In this document: positions 27,799 through 37,370 of the stretch, one piece after another
Numbering within the stretch: the stretch's first letter is position 1
Layout: each line of letters opens with the position of its first letter
Origin: Cytophagaceae bacterium
Lineage (GTDB): Bacteria; Bacteroidota; Bacteroidia; Cytophagales; Spirosomataceae
Assembly: GCA_016722655.1 (NCBI GenBank)
Contig: JADKIR010000005.1
Location: 682,001-746,000, forward strand
Direction: 5' to 3'
Length of the DNA stretch: 64,000 nt
Program-made: the position numbers and the translations under genes
The notes under the pieces: model-generated
Seen by the model: only the letters and a program-made list of their open reading frames with translations
Databases searched by the model: none
Told to the model about the DNA's origin: nothing

Positions 27799-28407
27799 AT
27801 GAAATCAACTGAAAATCCATTTTCTATATTTGAAAATTATAAAATTTTACTTTTTATATCTGCAATTCTTCTCCTTCAATCTTGTGTTGGCTCACACATA
27901 AAAGTACCGGAAGCAAAAAGGTCAAATCTAAAAGAATTGGCGGTTGATTGGAGCGTAACCAAGGATGTACCCATTCAATATGCAGAAAGAATTGATGAAA
28001 TGATGGAGTATTCAATAAAAAAATTCAATAATAGCTTTTACCCCTATAAACTTCATAAAATAACACCAGGTGAACAAAATTTCATAAGCTTCAAATTTTG
28101 CGGTGGAAAAGTAACAGAGACACCTGAAAAAGTATTAGGAGTTGCCATATCTATCGTTGGATTGCTAGTGGTTCCAAATCTTTACAAAAAAATGTCGGGG
28201 TCTGACATCCCAATATTTTTTGCTTACTATCCAAAAGATGCACTTTGTTTTAATGTTTCATTGTCTCCCAATTTAAAAGGAAACAATAAATCGAGTAGAA
28301 ATTTCAAGACCGAAAGATGGTCAATTTTGATAGATAAAGAGAAAAATATTGATAAAATCACTTATAAAACTATTGATAAAATAAATAAAATAATCAGTAG
28401 TTTATAA
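27799..28407 (+). CDS. Hypothetical lipoprotein
   Basis: A 202-residue predicted lipoprotein. The N-terminal segment ILLFISAILLLQSC is a signal peptide with lipobox LLQSC (Cys at about residue 29). It is unusually preceded by about 15 polar residues, so a later internal start is possible, although no other ATG lies before the hydrophobic core. The mature part is basic and contains a short hydrophobic stretch (VLGVAISIVGLLVVPNLY), which may be a buried strand or a second membrane contact. No family is recognised. It converges with the gene at 28432-29295, leaving 24 bp. Confidence 0.65.
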   Translation: MKSTENPFSIFENYKILLFISAILLLQSCVGSHIKVPEAKRSNLKELAVDWSVTKDVPIQYAERIDEMMEYSIKKFNNSFYPYKLHKITPGEQNFISFKFCGGKVTETPEKVLGVAISIVGLLVVPNLYKKMSGSDIPIFFAYYPKDALCFNVSLSPNLKGNNKSSRNFKTERWSILIDKEKNIDKITYKTIDKINKIISSL

Positions 28408-28431
28408 TATACCAAAGCCTGACAACCAAAT

Positions 28432-29295
28432 TCAATGCCCTCCACTTTCCGGTTTCAAAACTTCAAAATAGCGATTGTGTAAATAAATAAGTGAAATCCC
28501 AAATAAAACAGAGAAAACGCCCATTACACCATTATAATATACCGGTGCAAGTAATGACATCCTGATAAAAATGGTAATCAAAACGAAAGCCGAATACCTG
28601 AAGATATTGGCGTAATGAATTTCATATCGCAGTGAAATAAGCAAAAAAAGCATATCTGCGAAAATCAACATCAGATAAAACAACTGAAATGATTGCACAA
28701 AATGCCCCGAATGAAACAAGTGATTGAGGTCACGAAAACCAATAAAAATAAAACTAAGAAAAACGCCTGAAGCAACCACCTTTTTCAATCGAATAAATAT
28801 CTCTTTATCACCGGGTTCCATCGTAATTTGGCGGTGTTTTTGGAATGCATAAAATATGAGCGTTAAACCAAAAATTATGAGTGCCCCAGCCCCATCAGAA
28901 AACATCTTCAGGATTTCAGGAAGATTTTGTTCAAATCCGGCATGAAAATCATAATGAGCAAACTCTTCAAAGGCCGACCTCAGTAAGATTAAACTCAGAA
29001 TTTCATATTGTTTTCCAATACTATTGGCAATAGAATGCGGAATCACAAATATCAACCCCAATAACTCAAAATAGAGCAGAAAATTGAATGTGATGGTTAT
29101 TCCCGAAAAATGGTTGACACTTTTCAGAAAAACGGGCACCATATCGGGCATTAAATCATTGGCCAATGCTATAAGCTGGCTAACTAAAAATACAAAAACC
29201 AATACCGTACTCAGTTGTTTGTCAAAAAACTTTCCTGAAAGCCCTGCTTCAAGTTTATTGAATATCCTTTCAAACCAAAGTGTGATTATGTTCAT
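28432..29295 (-). CDS. Hypothetical multi-pass membrane protein
   Basis: A 287-residue integral membrane protein with about seven hydrophobic segments, such as TVLVFVFLVSQLIALA, FNFLLYFELLGLIFVIP, ALIIFGLTLIFYAF, VVASGVFLSFIFIGF, LFYLMLIFADMLFLLIS and MGVFSVLFGISLIYL. The second cytoplasmic or periplasmic loop carries the acidic/His segment FEEFAHYDFHAGF. The segment DLNHLFHSGHF is also His-rich, so metal binding is conceivable. I do not recognise the family. The ATG at 29293-29295 lies 30 bp from a perfect 28-bp palindrome at 29326-29353 in its upstream region, which may be its operator. Confidence 0.65.
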   Translation of the reverse strand: MNIITLWFERIFNKLEAGLSGKFFDKQLSTVLVFVFLVSQLIALANDLMPDMVPVFLKSVNHFSGITITFNFLLYFELLGLIFVIPHSIANSIGKQYEILSLILLRSAFEEFAHYDFHAGFEQNLPEILKMFSDGAGALIIFGLTLIFYAFQKHRQITMEPGDKEIFIRLKKVVASGVFLSFIFIGFRDLNHLFHSGHFVQSFQLFYLMLIFADMLFLLISLRYEIHYANIFRYSAFVLITIFIRMSLLAPVYYNGVMGVFSVLFGISLIYLHNRYFEVLKPESGGH

Positions 29296-29325
29296 GTTGA
29301 AAATTTATTTAAAGAAAAAGACATT

Positions 29326-29353
29326 TTATAAATACTAAATTTAGTATTTATAA
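29326..29353. promoter_or_regulatory. Perfect 28-bp palindrome, candidate operator
   Basis: Two 14-bp arms with no spacer: TTATAAATACTAAA (29326-29339) and its reverse complement (29340-29353). It lies between the divergently transcribed membrane protein gene (start 29295, minus) and nspC (start 29596, plus), much closer to the former. It could be a dimeric repressor site or an AT-rich cruciform/terminator. Confidence 0.5.
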
Positions 29354-29569
29354 TTTTTAATTTCAATGAGTTAGGTTACTTTTTTATGGTATGAATTTTC
29401 TAGAGAAGAAATACAATTTTTTATTTTAGACTATTTGAAAAAATAATTTTCGTATTAAAAAACTATCCCTTTTTGATTAACCTAACAATCCACAAGCAAT
29501 GCAGCTTTTAATAATCTTAAAATTTTCTTATTTCCACCTCCACTTTCCATTTTTCCTAAAAGATATCCC

Positions 29570-29577
29570 TAATTTTG
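29570..29577 (+). promoter_or_regulatory. Candidate -7 promoter element (TAATTTTG)
   Basis: Exact TAnnTTTG match 18 bp upstream of the nspC ATG, consistent with a short leader. It also shows why the in-frame TTG at 29575 is an unlikely start: it lies within the promoter box. Confidence 0.45.
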
Positions 29578-29595
29578 CAGAAAAAATTAAGCTTG

Positions 29596-30732
29596 ATGCC
29601 AATAGATTTTTCGCAGATTCCCTCGCCTTGTTATGTTTTGGAGGAAAAACTCCTTAGAAAAAACCTTGAACTTTTGAAATGGGTGCAGGAAGAATCCGGT
29701 GCGGAAATCATCCTTGCCCTGAAAGGCTTTTCGATGTATAAAACCTTTCCGATGGTTAAAAAATATCTGGCTGGAGCCACAGCAAGTTCGCTCAACGAAG
29801 CCCGTTTGATTTTTGAGGAGATGCATTGCCATGCCCATACCTACGCCCCAGCTTATAAACCTGAGGAATTTGAAGAAATGATGAGCTATAGCAGCCATAT
29901 TACTTTTAATTCGCTCAATCAGTACAATCAGTTTAAAGATCAGGTACAAGCCTCTGACAGAAAGATTTCGATGGGGCTAAGAATCAACCCGCAATATGCT
30001 GAGGTAGAAACCGATATGTATAATCCCTGCATAGTGGGTTCCCGATTGGGAATTACCCGGGATGCTTTGGGAGATACCTTACCAGAGGGAATTGAGGGCC
30101 TACATTCACATACCATGTGTGAAAACGACTCCTACACGCTCGAACGCACACTGGTACATATTGAGGAGAAATTTGGCGATTTGCTGCATCAGATTAAATG
30201 GCTTAATCTGGGTGGCGGGCATTTGATGACCCGTCAAGGCTATGACCATCAGCATTTGATTGGAATCATAAAAAGGTTAAAATCTACCTATAATCTGGAA
30301 ATAATTCTGGAACCGGGATCAGCCATAGCCTGGCAAACCGGCTACCTGAGAAGCAAAGTGCTTGATATAGTGGACGCTCAGGGAGTAGATGTGGCGATAT
30401 TGGATGTTTCATTTGCGGCACACATGCCCGATACACTTGAAATGCCCTACAAGCCGAAAGTATGGGGAGCAACTGAGCCTGAAAAAGGCAAACCTACCTA
30501 CCGACTGGGAGGAATGACCTGCCTTGCGGGTGATTTTATGAGCGGCTATTCTTTCGAAAAACCGCTTCAGATCGGCGATACGGTGATTTTTGATGATATG
30601 ATTCACTATACGATGGTCAAAACTACCACTTTTAATGGTGTTGGCTTGCCCTCCATTGGTATCTGGCATGAAAATGATACTTTTGAACTGCTCAAATCTT
30701 TTGGTTATGAAACATTTAAAGACAAGATTTAA
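29596..30732 (+). CDS. nspC: Carboxynorspermidine decarboxylase
   Basis: PLP-dependent decarboxylase (378 residues, alanine-racemase-like fold III) that converts carboxynorspermidine or carboxyspermidine to the polyamine, the last step of the alternative spermidine/norspermidine pathway. The PLP lysine is K43 in ILALKGFSMYK. Conserved GLHSHTMCEND, WLNLGGGHLMT and ILEPGSAIAWQTGYL segments match the family, and MTCLAGDFMSGY near the C-terminus holds the second-subunit active-site Cys. The ATG at 29596 (MPIDFSQIPSPCYVLEE) is preferred over the upstream TTG, which lies in the promoter box. The partner carboxynorspermidine dehydrogenase gene is not in this window. nth follows after 6 bp, so the two form an operon. 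Confidence 0.92.
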   Translation: MPIDFSQIPSPCYVLEEKLLRKNLELLKWVQEESGAEIILALKGFSMYKTFPMVKKYLAGATASSLNEARLIFEEMHCHAHTYAPAYKPEEFEEMMSYSSHITFNSLNQYNQFKDQVQASDRKISMGLRINPQYAEVETDMYNPCIVGSRLGITRDALGDTLPEGIEGLHSHTMCENDSYTLERTLVHIEEKFGDLLHQIKWLNLGGGHLMTRQGYDHQHLIGIIKRLKSTYNLEIILEPGSAIAWQTGYLRSKVLDIVDAQGVDVAILDVSFAAHMPDTLEMPYKPKVWGATEPEKGKPTYRLGGMTCLAGDFMSGYSFEKPLQIGDTVIFDDMIHYTMVKTTTFNGVGLPSIGIWHENDTFELLKSFGYETFKDKI

Positions 30733-30738
30733 GCTTTC

Positions 30739-31425
30739 ATGAAAAAGAAGGAAAAAATTGATGGGTTGATTGCTTATTTTCAGGAAAATATGCCCAACCC
30801 TGAAACAGAACTGCAGTATAAAAACCCATACGAATTATTGGTTGCTGTTATCCTTTCGGCCCAATGTACCGACAAAAGAGTAAATATCGTTACACCGGAA
30901 CTTTTCAAAAGATTTCCCAATGCACAGACTCTTGCCCGAACTGACACTGATGAGGTATTTGAATATATCAGGAGTATTTCGTACCCCAACAATAAAGCAA
31001 AACACCTGGTAGGCATGGCTAAAATACTTACGGAGGAATTTAAGAATGAAGTGCCTGATAAAGTAGAAGAGCTAACCAAAATGCCTGGTGTGGGCAGAAA
31101 AACCGCCAATGTGATTGCCTCAGTGATTCACAATCAACCCACTATGGCTGTTGACACTCATGTATTCAGGGTTTCGCACCGGCTGGGATTGGTAAAAAGG
31201 ACAGCCAAAACTCCGCTGGCGGTAGAAAAAGAACTGATAAAATATTTTTCTGATGACATCATCCCCAAAGCACATCACTGGTTGATTTTACATGGCAGAT
31301 ATACTTGTATGGCTCGTAATCCTCAATGTGAAGCTTGTGGATTGAAAAATCTCTGCGATTCTTACCCCAGGATTTTAAAAGAAGGTGTCGCTGAAAATGA
31401 TAAAAAACTACCTTCAATAAACTAA
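30739..31425 (+). CDS. nth: Endonuclease III (DNA glycosylase/AP lyase)
   Basis: Base-excision repair enzyme of 228 residues that removes oxidised pyrimidines and cleaves abasic sites. The catalytic Lys lies in LSAQCTDKRVN. The helix-hairpin-helix is MPGVGRKTANVI, and the catalytic Asp is in AVDTHVFRVSHRLG. The four Cys of the [4Fe-4S] cluster follow the C-x6-C-x2-C-x5-C pattern in CMARNPQCEACGLKNLC. All key residues are present. It starts 6 bp after nspC and is probably cotranscribed with it; the functional link between the two is not obvious. Confidence 0.95.
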   Translation: MKKKEKIDGLIAYFQENMPNPETELQYKNPYELLVAVILSAQCTDKRVNIVTPELFKRFPNAQTLARTDTDEVFEYIRSISYPNNKAKHLVGMAKILTEEFKNEVPDKVEELTKMPGVGRKTANVIASVIHNQPTMAVDTHVFRVSHRLGLVKRTAKTPLAVEKELIKYFSDDIIPKAHHWLILHGRYTCMARNPQCEACGLKNLCDSYPRILKEGVAENDKKLPSIN

Positions 31426-31432
31426 CAAAGCC

Positions 31433-31735
31433 TCATCTTTTGTGGTCAAGAATTATGTAAACTTTCAAGCCTATCAAAAAACAAATTACTGGGGCAATGG
31501 TATAAAGAAAAGCCGTTAGGTAAAGATTATCATAGTAATAATCCCACGACAATTTATAGCAAAAAGCGAGAATTGCCGGATAACCAATAAAACCGAAAAG
31601 CAGGCAAAACAAAAATATCGGATTCGAGTTTTTATATTTATTTAAAAAATAAAAAAACTTTCCATTAGAAAAGAACCAAAGATATAGTGTGACTGAGCCT
31701 GCTAACTGAATAAACAAATTTACATAAAATAGCAT
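31433..31735 (-). CDS. Small hypothetical membrane protein
   Basis: A 100-residue protein with three likely membrane segments: VNLFIQLAGSVTLYLWFF, PIFLFCLLFGFIGYPAILAF and LTAFLYTIAPVICFLIGLKV. It ends with a short charged tail (DHKR). There is no recognised family. It is convergent with nth (7 bp apart) and lies about 100 bp downstream of the M20 amidohydrolase gene on the same strand but separated by a non-coding gap. Composition and codon use look like real coding sequence, with many Phe/Tyr codons as in other small membrane proteins of this group. Confidence 0.55.
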   Translation of the reverse strand: MLFYVNLFIQLAGSVTLYLWFFSNGKFFYFLNKYKNSNPIFLFCLLFGFIGYPAILAFCYKLSWDYYYDNLYLTAFLYTIAPVICFLIGLKVYIILDHKR

Positions 31736-31840
31736 AAATATATAATTCCTGAACTAAATTATGCTAATTCAGTGCCAAAATCCAATATTTTTATTTAGAT
31801 TCGATAAGTGGCAATAAACTCAAAATATCTGGTTATGAAA

Positions 31841-33031
31841 CTATGAGGCAAGCTCTGAGATAGCCAAATAGCTCATTAATCCGGGACCAAAGATTAAAGC
31901 TTGTTCGTCAATATCAAATGTAGGAGTATGAACACCCGAAACTATGCCTTTTGCCTCATTTCTGGTACCCAGGCGGTAGAAACAGGCATCAACTACCTGA
32001 CTATAAAAAGCAAAATCTTCTCCACCCATCCACAGGTCCAAATCTACTATATTTTCGGTACCCACGTATTTTTCGGCAGCTGAGCGGGTTCTGCGGGTCA
32101 ATTCCGGTTGATTTTTGAGATAAGGATATCCTTTTTCAATCCAAAATTCACAGCTTCCTCCCATTGATTCGGCCATTCCCTGTGCCATTTTTTTCATTCT
32201 TTCTATTCCTTCAGCCCGCCATTGTTCATCCATGCACCGAAAAGTTCCTTCAATATAAACTTCACCGGGAATAATATTGGTAGCACCATCGGCCTGCATT
32301 TTTCCAAATGTAAGCACCGAAGGTGAGGCCGGATTTCGGTTACGGCTGATTATTTGTTGCAAGGCCACTATGATGTGTGAGGCAATTACTATTGGGTCAA
32401 CTGCCTGATGCGGTGCAGCACCATGTCCTCCTTTTCCTATTACACGCATGTATATCTCATCAGTACTGGCCATGTACATGCCTTCTCTGAATCCAATTTT
32501 CCCAACCGGAATATTGGGTGCAACATGTTGTCCAAGAATACTTTGCACTGCCGGACTCTCCAACACGCCTTCTTTAATCATGAGCGAGGCACCACCGGGA
32601 GCTTTTTCCTCGGCTGGCTGAAAAATTAGTTTTATAGTTCCTTCAAATTCTTCTTTCAGGGAATTCAAAATACGGGCAACAGTAAGCAAAGAAGCAGTAT
32701 GTACATCATGACCGCAGGCGTGCATAATACCCTGATTCTGTGACTTATAGGGCACATCATTTTTTTCCTCTATGGGCAAGGCATCAATATCAGCCCGAAG
32801 TGCAACTGTCTTTTTATCGGGATTATTTCCTTTTATCAAAACCACCAATCCATTGCCGGCAATACCTTCACTTACCTCTAAACCTATTTCTTTCAGAGTT
32901 TTGGATATATAGGCAGCCGTATTTTTTTCCTGAAAAGATAATTCAGGATGCTGGTGAAGGTATCTTCTGTTTTTTACTGAAAAATCAAAAAAGTCCCTTG
33001 CCAGACCTTTTATCTTTTGTTCTAATTCCAT
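31841..33031 (-). CDS. M20D family amidohydrolase/peptidase
   Basis: Zinc- or manganese-dependent amidohydrolase of about 396 residues, related to N-acyl-amino-acid and hippurate hydrolases (M20D). Family motifs are RRYLHQHPELSFQE at the N-terminus, ALRADIDALPI, the metal ligands MHACGHDVHTASLL, and QPAEEKAPGGA with the catalytic Glu pair. The C-terminal metal-binding segment is LWMGGEDFAFY, followed by GVHTPTFDIDEQAL. No signal peptide is visible, so it is cytoplasmic. The ATG at 33029-33031 (MELEQKIKGL) is chosen; the codon three positions upstream is TTG. It is divergent from the thioredoxin-like gene. The natural substrate cannot be told from sequence. Confidence 0.92.
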   Translation of the reverse strand: MELEQKIKGLARDFFDFSVKNRRYLHQHPELSFQEKNTAAYISKTLKEIGLEVSEGIAGNGLVVLIKGNNPDKKTVALRADIDALPIEEKNDVPYKSQNQGIMHACGHDVHTASLLTVARILNSLKEEFEGTIKLIFQPAEEKAPGGASLMIKEGVLESPAVQSILGQHVAPNIPVGKIGFREGMYMASTDEIYMRVIGKGGHGAAPHQAVDPIVIASHIIVALQQIISRNRNPASPSVLTFGKMQADGATNIIPGEVYIEGTFRCMDEQWRAEGIERMKKMAQGMAESMGGSCEFWIEKGYPYLKNQPELTRRTRSAAEKYVGTENIVDLDLWMGGEDFAFYSQVVDACFYRLGTRNEAKGIVSGVHTPTFDIDEQALIFGPGLMSYLAISELAS

Positions 33032-33219
33032 AAACGCCAAATTTGCTTCAAAATTAGTGCTTTTGCAGGCATAAACATTGATTTGATATTTTTTTTGAAA
33101 AATTTTGCCAATATTTTCCAGAAAGTTACCTCATAAATTTCTCGTTATAAACATCTTATAATATTTTGAAATTTTTGGAATGCTATTTGCGTTTAATCTA
33201 AAAAATTGAAATTTTTAAA

Positions 33220-33747
33220 ATGAAAAATATAGTATTTGTTGGACTTTTGTTGATGTCAAATATTGGTTTCGGGCAGACAAAAGTCAACTGGATAAGTATA
33301 GAAGAAGCCTACAGACGCAACCAGATTACGCCTAAGAAAACCATAGTTGATGTTTATACCGATTGGTGCGGGTGGTGTAAAGTGATGGACAAAAACACTT
33401 TTTCCAACTCAGAAGTAGCCAAATATATCAACGCCAATTATTACGCTGTAAAACTTGATGCTGAAGGAAAAAAAGATATTAAAATTGCAGGAAAGGTATA
33501 TAAATATGATGAAAGCAACAGGGCCAATATGGCTGCCGTTGCATTACTCCAGGGTCAGATGAGCTATCCAAGCCTGGTTTATCTCGACGAAAAATTTAAT
33601 ATGATTCAGCCCATTCCTGGATATCAGGATGCCAAAGCTTTTCACCCAATCATAACTTACTTTGGGGGAAATTACCACAAAAAGGAAAATTTCGAAGCTT
33701 ATAAAGCAGGTACTTATAAGAATCTATTCAAAAGTATTAAACTTTAG
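33220..33747 (+). CDS. Secreted thioredoxin-like protein
   Basis: A 175-residue periplasmic thioredoxin-fold protein. A signal peptide (KNIVFVGLLLMSNIGFG) ends near residue 18. The redox site is CGWC in VDVYTDWCGWCKVMDKNTF, with the conserved Trp before it. The typical cis-Pro is in MSYPSLVYLD. The family (DUF255/thioredoxin_7-like) is common in Bacteroidota envelopes and reduces or isomerises disulfides, but the partner is unknown. It converges with hslU, 15 bp apart. Confidence 0.85.
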   Translation: MKNIVFVGLLLMSNIGFGQTKVNWISIEEAYRRNQITPKKTIVDVYTDWCGWCKVMDKNTFSNSEVAKYINANYYAVKLDAEGKKDIKIAGKVYKYDESNRANMAAVALLQGQMSYPSLVYLDEKFNMIQPIPGYQDAKAFHPIITYFGGNYHKKENFEAYKAGTYKNLFKSIKL

Positions 33748-33762
33748 ATCAAAATTCAGTTC

Positions 33763-35151
33763 TTACAAAATATATTGACTCAGGTCTTTATTTTTGATAA
33801 GGTTGGCAAGTCTTTCAGTCACCATTTCCCGACTAACGTTTACGACTGTTCCCGCAGGGATTAACTCCGGCACGTCAAATAGCACATCATTGAGCAATTG
33901 GCTCATAACCGTTTGAAGTCTTCTTGCACCAATATTTTCGACTTCTGAGTTGGCTTGAAAAGCGAGAGATGCCAATTCTCTGAGGGCTTCGTCTGTAAAT
34001 TCCAGTTTGACCCCTTCTGCCTCAAGCATTGCTGTATATTGCTTTGTAAGTGCGTTTTTTGGGGTTTTTAATATCTGATAAAAATTGTCTTCTGTCAAAG
34101 CTTCCAGCTCGACTCTGATCGGAAATCTACCCTGAAGTTCAGGAATTAAATCTGATGGTTTTGAAACATGAAATGCTCCGGCAGCAATAAACAGAATGTG
34201 GTCTGTCTTAATACTTCCGTGTTTGGTGTTGACTGTAGAGCCTTCGACTATTGGGAGCAAATCTCGTTGAACCCCTTCCCTACTCACATCCGGGCCTGAT
34301 TTTCCACCACTTGAGGCAATTTTGTCAATTTCATCAATAAAAATAATTCCCAGGTTTTCGGCTTTCCAGATGGCTTCTTCTTTTACCTCGTCCATGTCAA
34401 TCAGTTTGGCGGATTCCTCCTCCATCATGATTTTACGGGCTTCGGCCACCGTGACTTTCCGTTTTTTATTTCCTTTTGGCAAAAAACCTCCGATCATTTC
34501 CTGAATATTCATCATTGAAACATCGTCGATGGGCCCACCCATCACCCCTATGGGAGCAATACCATGACCGGCTACATCAATTTCTATCTTACGGTTATCG
34601 AGTTCGCCTTTTTTGATTTTTTCTCTGAAAGCCTCCCTGGTTTGAATATTTAATTCATAATCAGACTTTTCTGATTCAATATGCTGTTCTTCAACCACTT
34701 TTTTGAGGCCTGCCGGTTTTTTTACAGGGGGAATAAGAATTGAAAGGATTTTTTCCTCAACGGCTTCCGTTGCCTTGATTTTAACCTCTTCTTTCTTTTT
34801 GGTTTTGACAATATTTATGGATTGCTCGGCCAGGTCTCTGACCATACTTTCCACATCACGGCCGACATAGCCCACTTCTGTAAATTTCGAAGCTTCAACT
34901 TTAGTAAACGGGGCATCGGCCAATTTTGCGAGTCTGCGTGCGATTTCGGTTTTACCAACACCGGTTGAGCCTATCATCAGAATATTATTGGGAATAATCT
35001 CGGCTCTCATATCTTCTGAGGCGTTCATTCGTCGCCACCTGTTTCTAAGAGCGATGGCTACGTTTTTTTTAGCGTCTTTTTGACCAATAATATATTTATC
35101 AAGCTCGGCCACAATTTGACCCGGAGTCAGATTTTGTATTTCTATATTCAT
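33763..35151 (-). CDS. hslU: HslUV protease ATPase subunit HslU
   Basis: AAA+ unfoldase of 462 residues that feeds substrates to the HslV protease ring. Walker A is GSTGVGKT (61-68), Walker B IIFIDEID, with the sensor/arginine-finger region LQGRFPIRVEL. The central I-domain (about 110-240) is the expected insertion. The C-terminus DLSQYIL matches the tail that docks into HslV. The start PGQIVAELDKYIIGQKDAK is canonical. hslV is not next to it here: downstream is the thioredoxin-like gene, upstream the surface-protein cluster. The gene is intact. Confidence 0.95.
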   Translation of the reverse strand: MNIEIQNLTPGQIVAELDKYIIGQKDAKKNVAIALRNRWRRMNASEDMRAEIIPNNILMIGSTGVGKTEIARRLAKLADAPFTKVEASKFTEVGYVGRDVESMVRDLAEQSINIVKTKKKEEVKIKATEAVEEKILSILIPPVKKPAGLKKVVEEQHIESEKSDYELNIQTREAFREKIKKGELDNRKIEIDVAGHGIAPIGVMGGPIDDVSMMNIQEMIGGFLPKGNKKRKVTVAEARKIMMEEESAKLIDMDEVKEEAIWKAENLGIIFIDEIDKIASSGGKSGPDVSREGVQRDLLPIVEGSTVNTKHGSIKTDHILFIAAGAFHVSKPSDLIPELQGRFPIRVELEALTEDNFYQILKTPKNALTKQYTAMLEAEGVKLEFTDEALRELASLAFQANSEVENIGARRLQTVMSQLLNDVLFDVPELIPAGTVVNVSREMVTERLANLIKNKDLSQYIL

Positions 35152-35267
35152 TTAAAAAAAATTGTATGCAAAAAAAATGAATTATTGAGGCTTTACAATG
35201 AAAAACAAGGAAATGATTAAAAAAAACATTTTCAGAATAAAAAACCCCGGATATGACTTGGGAATTT

Positions 35268-37258
35268 TTATTGATGTGAAACTACAATTTTTTGGCTGAT
35301 GGTTCTCACTCCATCAATTATCAAACTGTAGAAATATAGTCCATCAACCCATTTATAGGTTTCTACTTTTACTTCACTTTTTGTTTTTCGAGGGGAATAT
35401 TTTTTATCAGGCGACCATTTACGTTGGTAAAATTCAGTTCAGCCCGATTTGTACTTGCTGGTACACGATATTCAACGGTAAGTATGTCACTTACTGGATT
35501 TGGGTATGCTTTGGCAGTAGTGATGTCACCCACATCGCCAAATGGTACCATCAATGGATTATCACAATCGCACACATCTTCACCACCGAATTTCCCGGGT
35601 TTTTCTAATTGTAATTCTTTGAGATAGGCTCTTGTAGTGGGTCCCAGTGCTTTTGTGTTTTTATCTCTGTAAGCTACATAATAAGTGCCGACTTTTTTGG
35701 CTCTATATTTTTTACCTACGTGTAATTCTTTTTGAGCCAACTCGTCTTCAAACCACACTATTTCAGTATCAACTTCTTTACTTATTACAACAAAGGCTGG
35801 AGCTGATTTATTCTCATTTTTATATTGAACAGTTTCGTCAAGTAAAGGCAACCCCAAAGGACGAGAAGTACAGTTAGGAGCATTTACTATTCTGATATTT
35901 CGGCATTTTCCTGACAAATCACTGGAAACCAGGGTAACATTTGGCATAAATGCAGGAATGTTTTCAATTTTAAATTTACTATTTCCAAGTGAAGTCACAA
36001 AACCCGAACTCGAAGTAAGTGGCAGTGCGTTGATTCGGGAAAGATAATTGGTCAATACGGGAAAATTGAGGTTTGACATTGCAAAAAACACCTTCTCAAT
36101 AATACTGTATTTATCATTTTCAAGATGTGCCAAAATATTATAACTGTCAATGGAGGCGTTACAATAAACCGAGTCAATGACAATTGGCGGGCCTGAACAG
36201 GTTTCGACGATAATCGGACAACAACTGGAAATATTACAATCGCCAACTTTCTTTGAAAACGAAAACTCCCCACCCATTTTTACCGTAAGTGAACTATCCG
36301 GATTTATAACTGCAAGATTTGAATTTGTTTTGTCGTTGATTTCAGAAAAGTTTCCTGAAGCGTCTTTATAATACCACTTTACGCCTTTATATTGCTTCAG
36401 AACAATATTATAAACTTCATTATTGGAAATGCCAATCGGAACTGTGGTACAGCTTGTGCCAGCTCTTTTTTCACCCTCATTACCAATAGTTAAAGCTTCG
36501 TCATAACTATAATCAATTACTCCCTCCTGCGAGATGTATGAAGACAGATAATTGAGTCCCTGCGATTTTACTTTGGCTCTTATAACGAGTTTCAAAGATT
36601 TTCCACCGGCTAATACTCCAATTTTCCAGATATTCCCAACAGTGGTAAACTGCCCTTGTTCTGCAAAATAATGTACGGTTTCGAGATTTACACTTTGAAT
36701 CAATCGCACCTCAAGAGGTAATGATTCTTTTGTTCCTTTGTTTTGGATAATAGTAGTAAAAGTTACTATTTCGTCGAGTTTGGGTGTTGAATTATCAACT
36801 CCTTGCACCAATTGTACCCTTACATAATCGCGGTTTGTCGCAAAATTAACATGACGGAAAATTATTGTTTGATCGGTAAAACAGGTCTCTTTTCCATTAT
36901 AAAATCTTACCCGGTAAAACTTTGACCCGGTAGGATTCGAAATATTTTTAATTTCAAATTGAGTTTGACCTTTTTCAAGTGGCAATGCCTGCCCAAAATC
37001 AAAAGGAGTATTATTTCCTTCTATAATTTCATAATGTGTGGCTTCATAAATATTATATACCCTCAGATAGCCATCTGAAGCGGTTGGAGAAGTTACATCA
37101 GTACTTTGAGTTGAAAAAGATGGATATTTGCAAAAAGTATTCAGAGAATCGGTATGAGCTTTTACTGAAAAATTAGAAAATAGAATCAGGAAAAGTCCAA
37201 TAAGAAATATGTGACTTTGAGGATTTTTTATGCGGTAATTCAAATTGAAATTTACCAT
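35268..37258 (-). CDS. Secreted surface protein with T9SS type A sorting domain, one frameshift
   Basis: Secreted protein of about 663 residues, exported by the type IX system. The ATG at 37256-37258 gives a long signal peptide (core HIFLIGLFLILFSNFSVKA). Residues of about 130-250 form a DUF11-like beta domain (VDNSTPKLDEIVTFTTIIQN), followed by a segment with SCCPIIVE that is also in the 37371 gene. The C-terminus is a T9SS type A domain starting AYPNPVSDILTVEY. As written, the frame stops at 35369 after EKQKVK. One more A in the 5-base A run at 35378-35382 lets it continue as SEVKVETYKWVDGLYFYSLI to a stop at 35268-35270, which completes the sorting domain. I take the frameshift as probable sequencing error. 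It is the last gene of the three-gene surface cluster. Confidence 0.8.
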
Positions 37259-37370
37259 CTTTTTTGGGTATTGTTGGTTTCCTTTTTTTATCAAAAATAG
37301 TAAATACCTGAATTGAATCAGGTACTTACTATTTTAGTTTTCAGGAATACTCTTTTAAAATTATCCTAGA

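Noticed and set aside
29575..29595. TTG start for nspC seven codons upstream
   Set aside because: It lies inside the TAATTTTG promoter box, and the downstream ATG gives the expected N-terminus.
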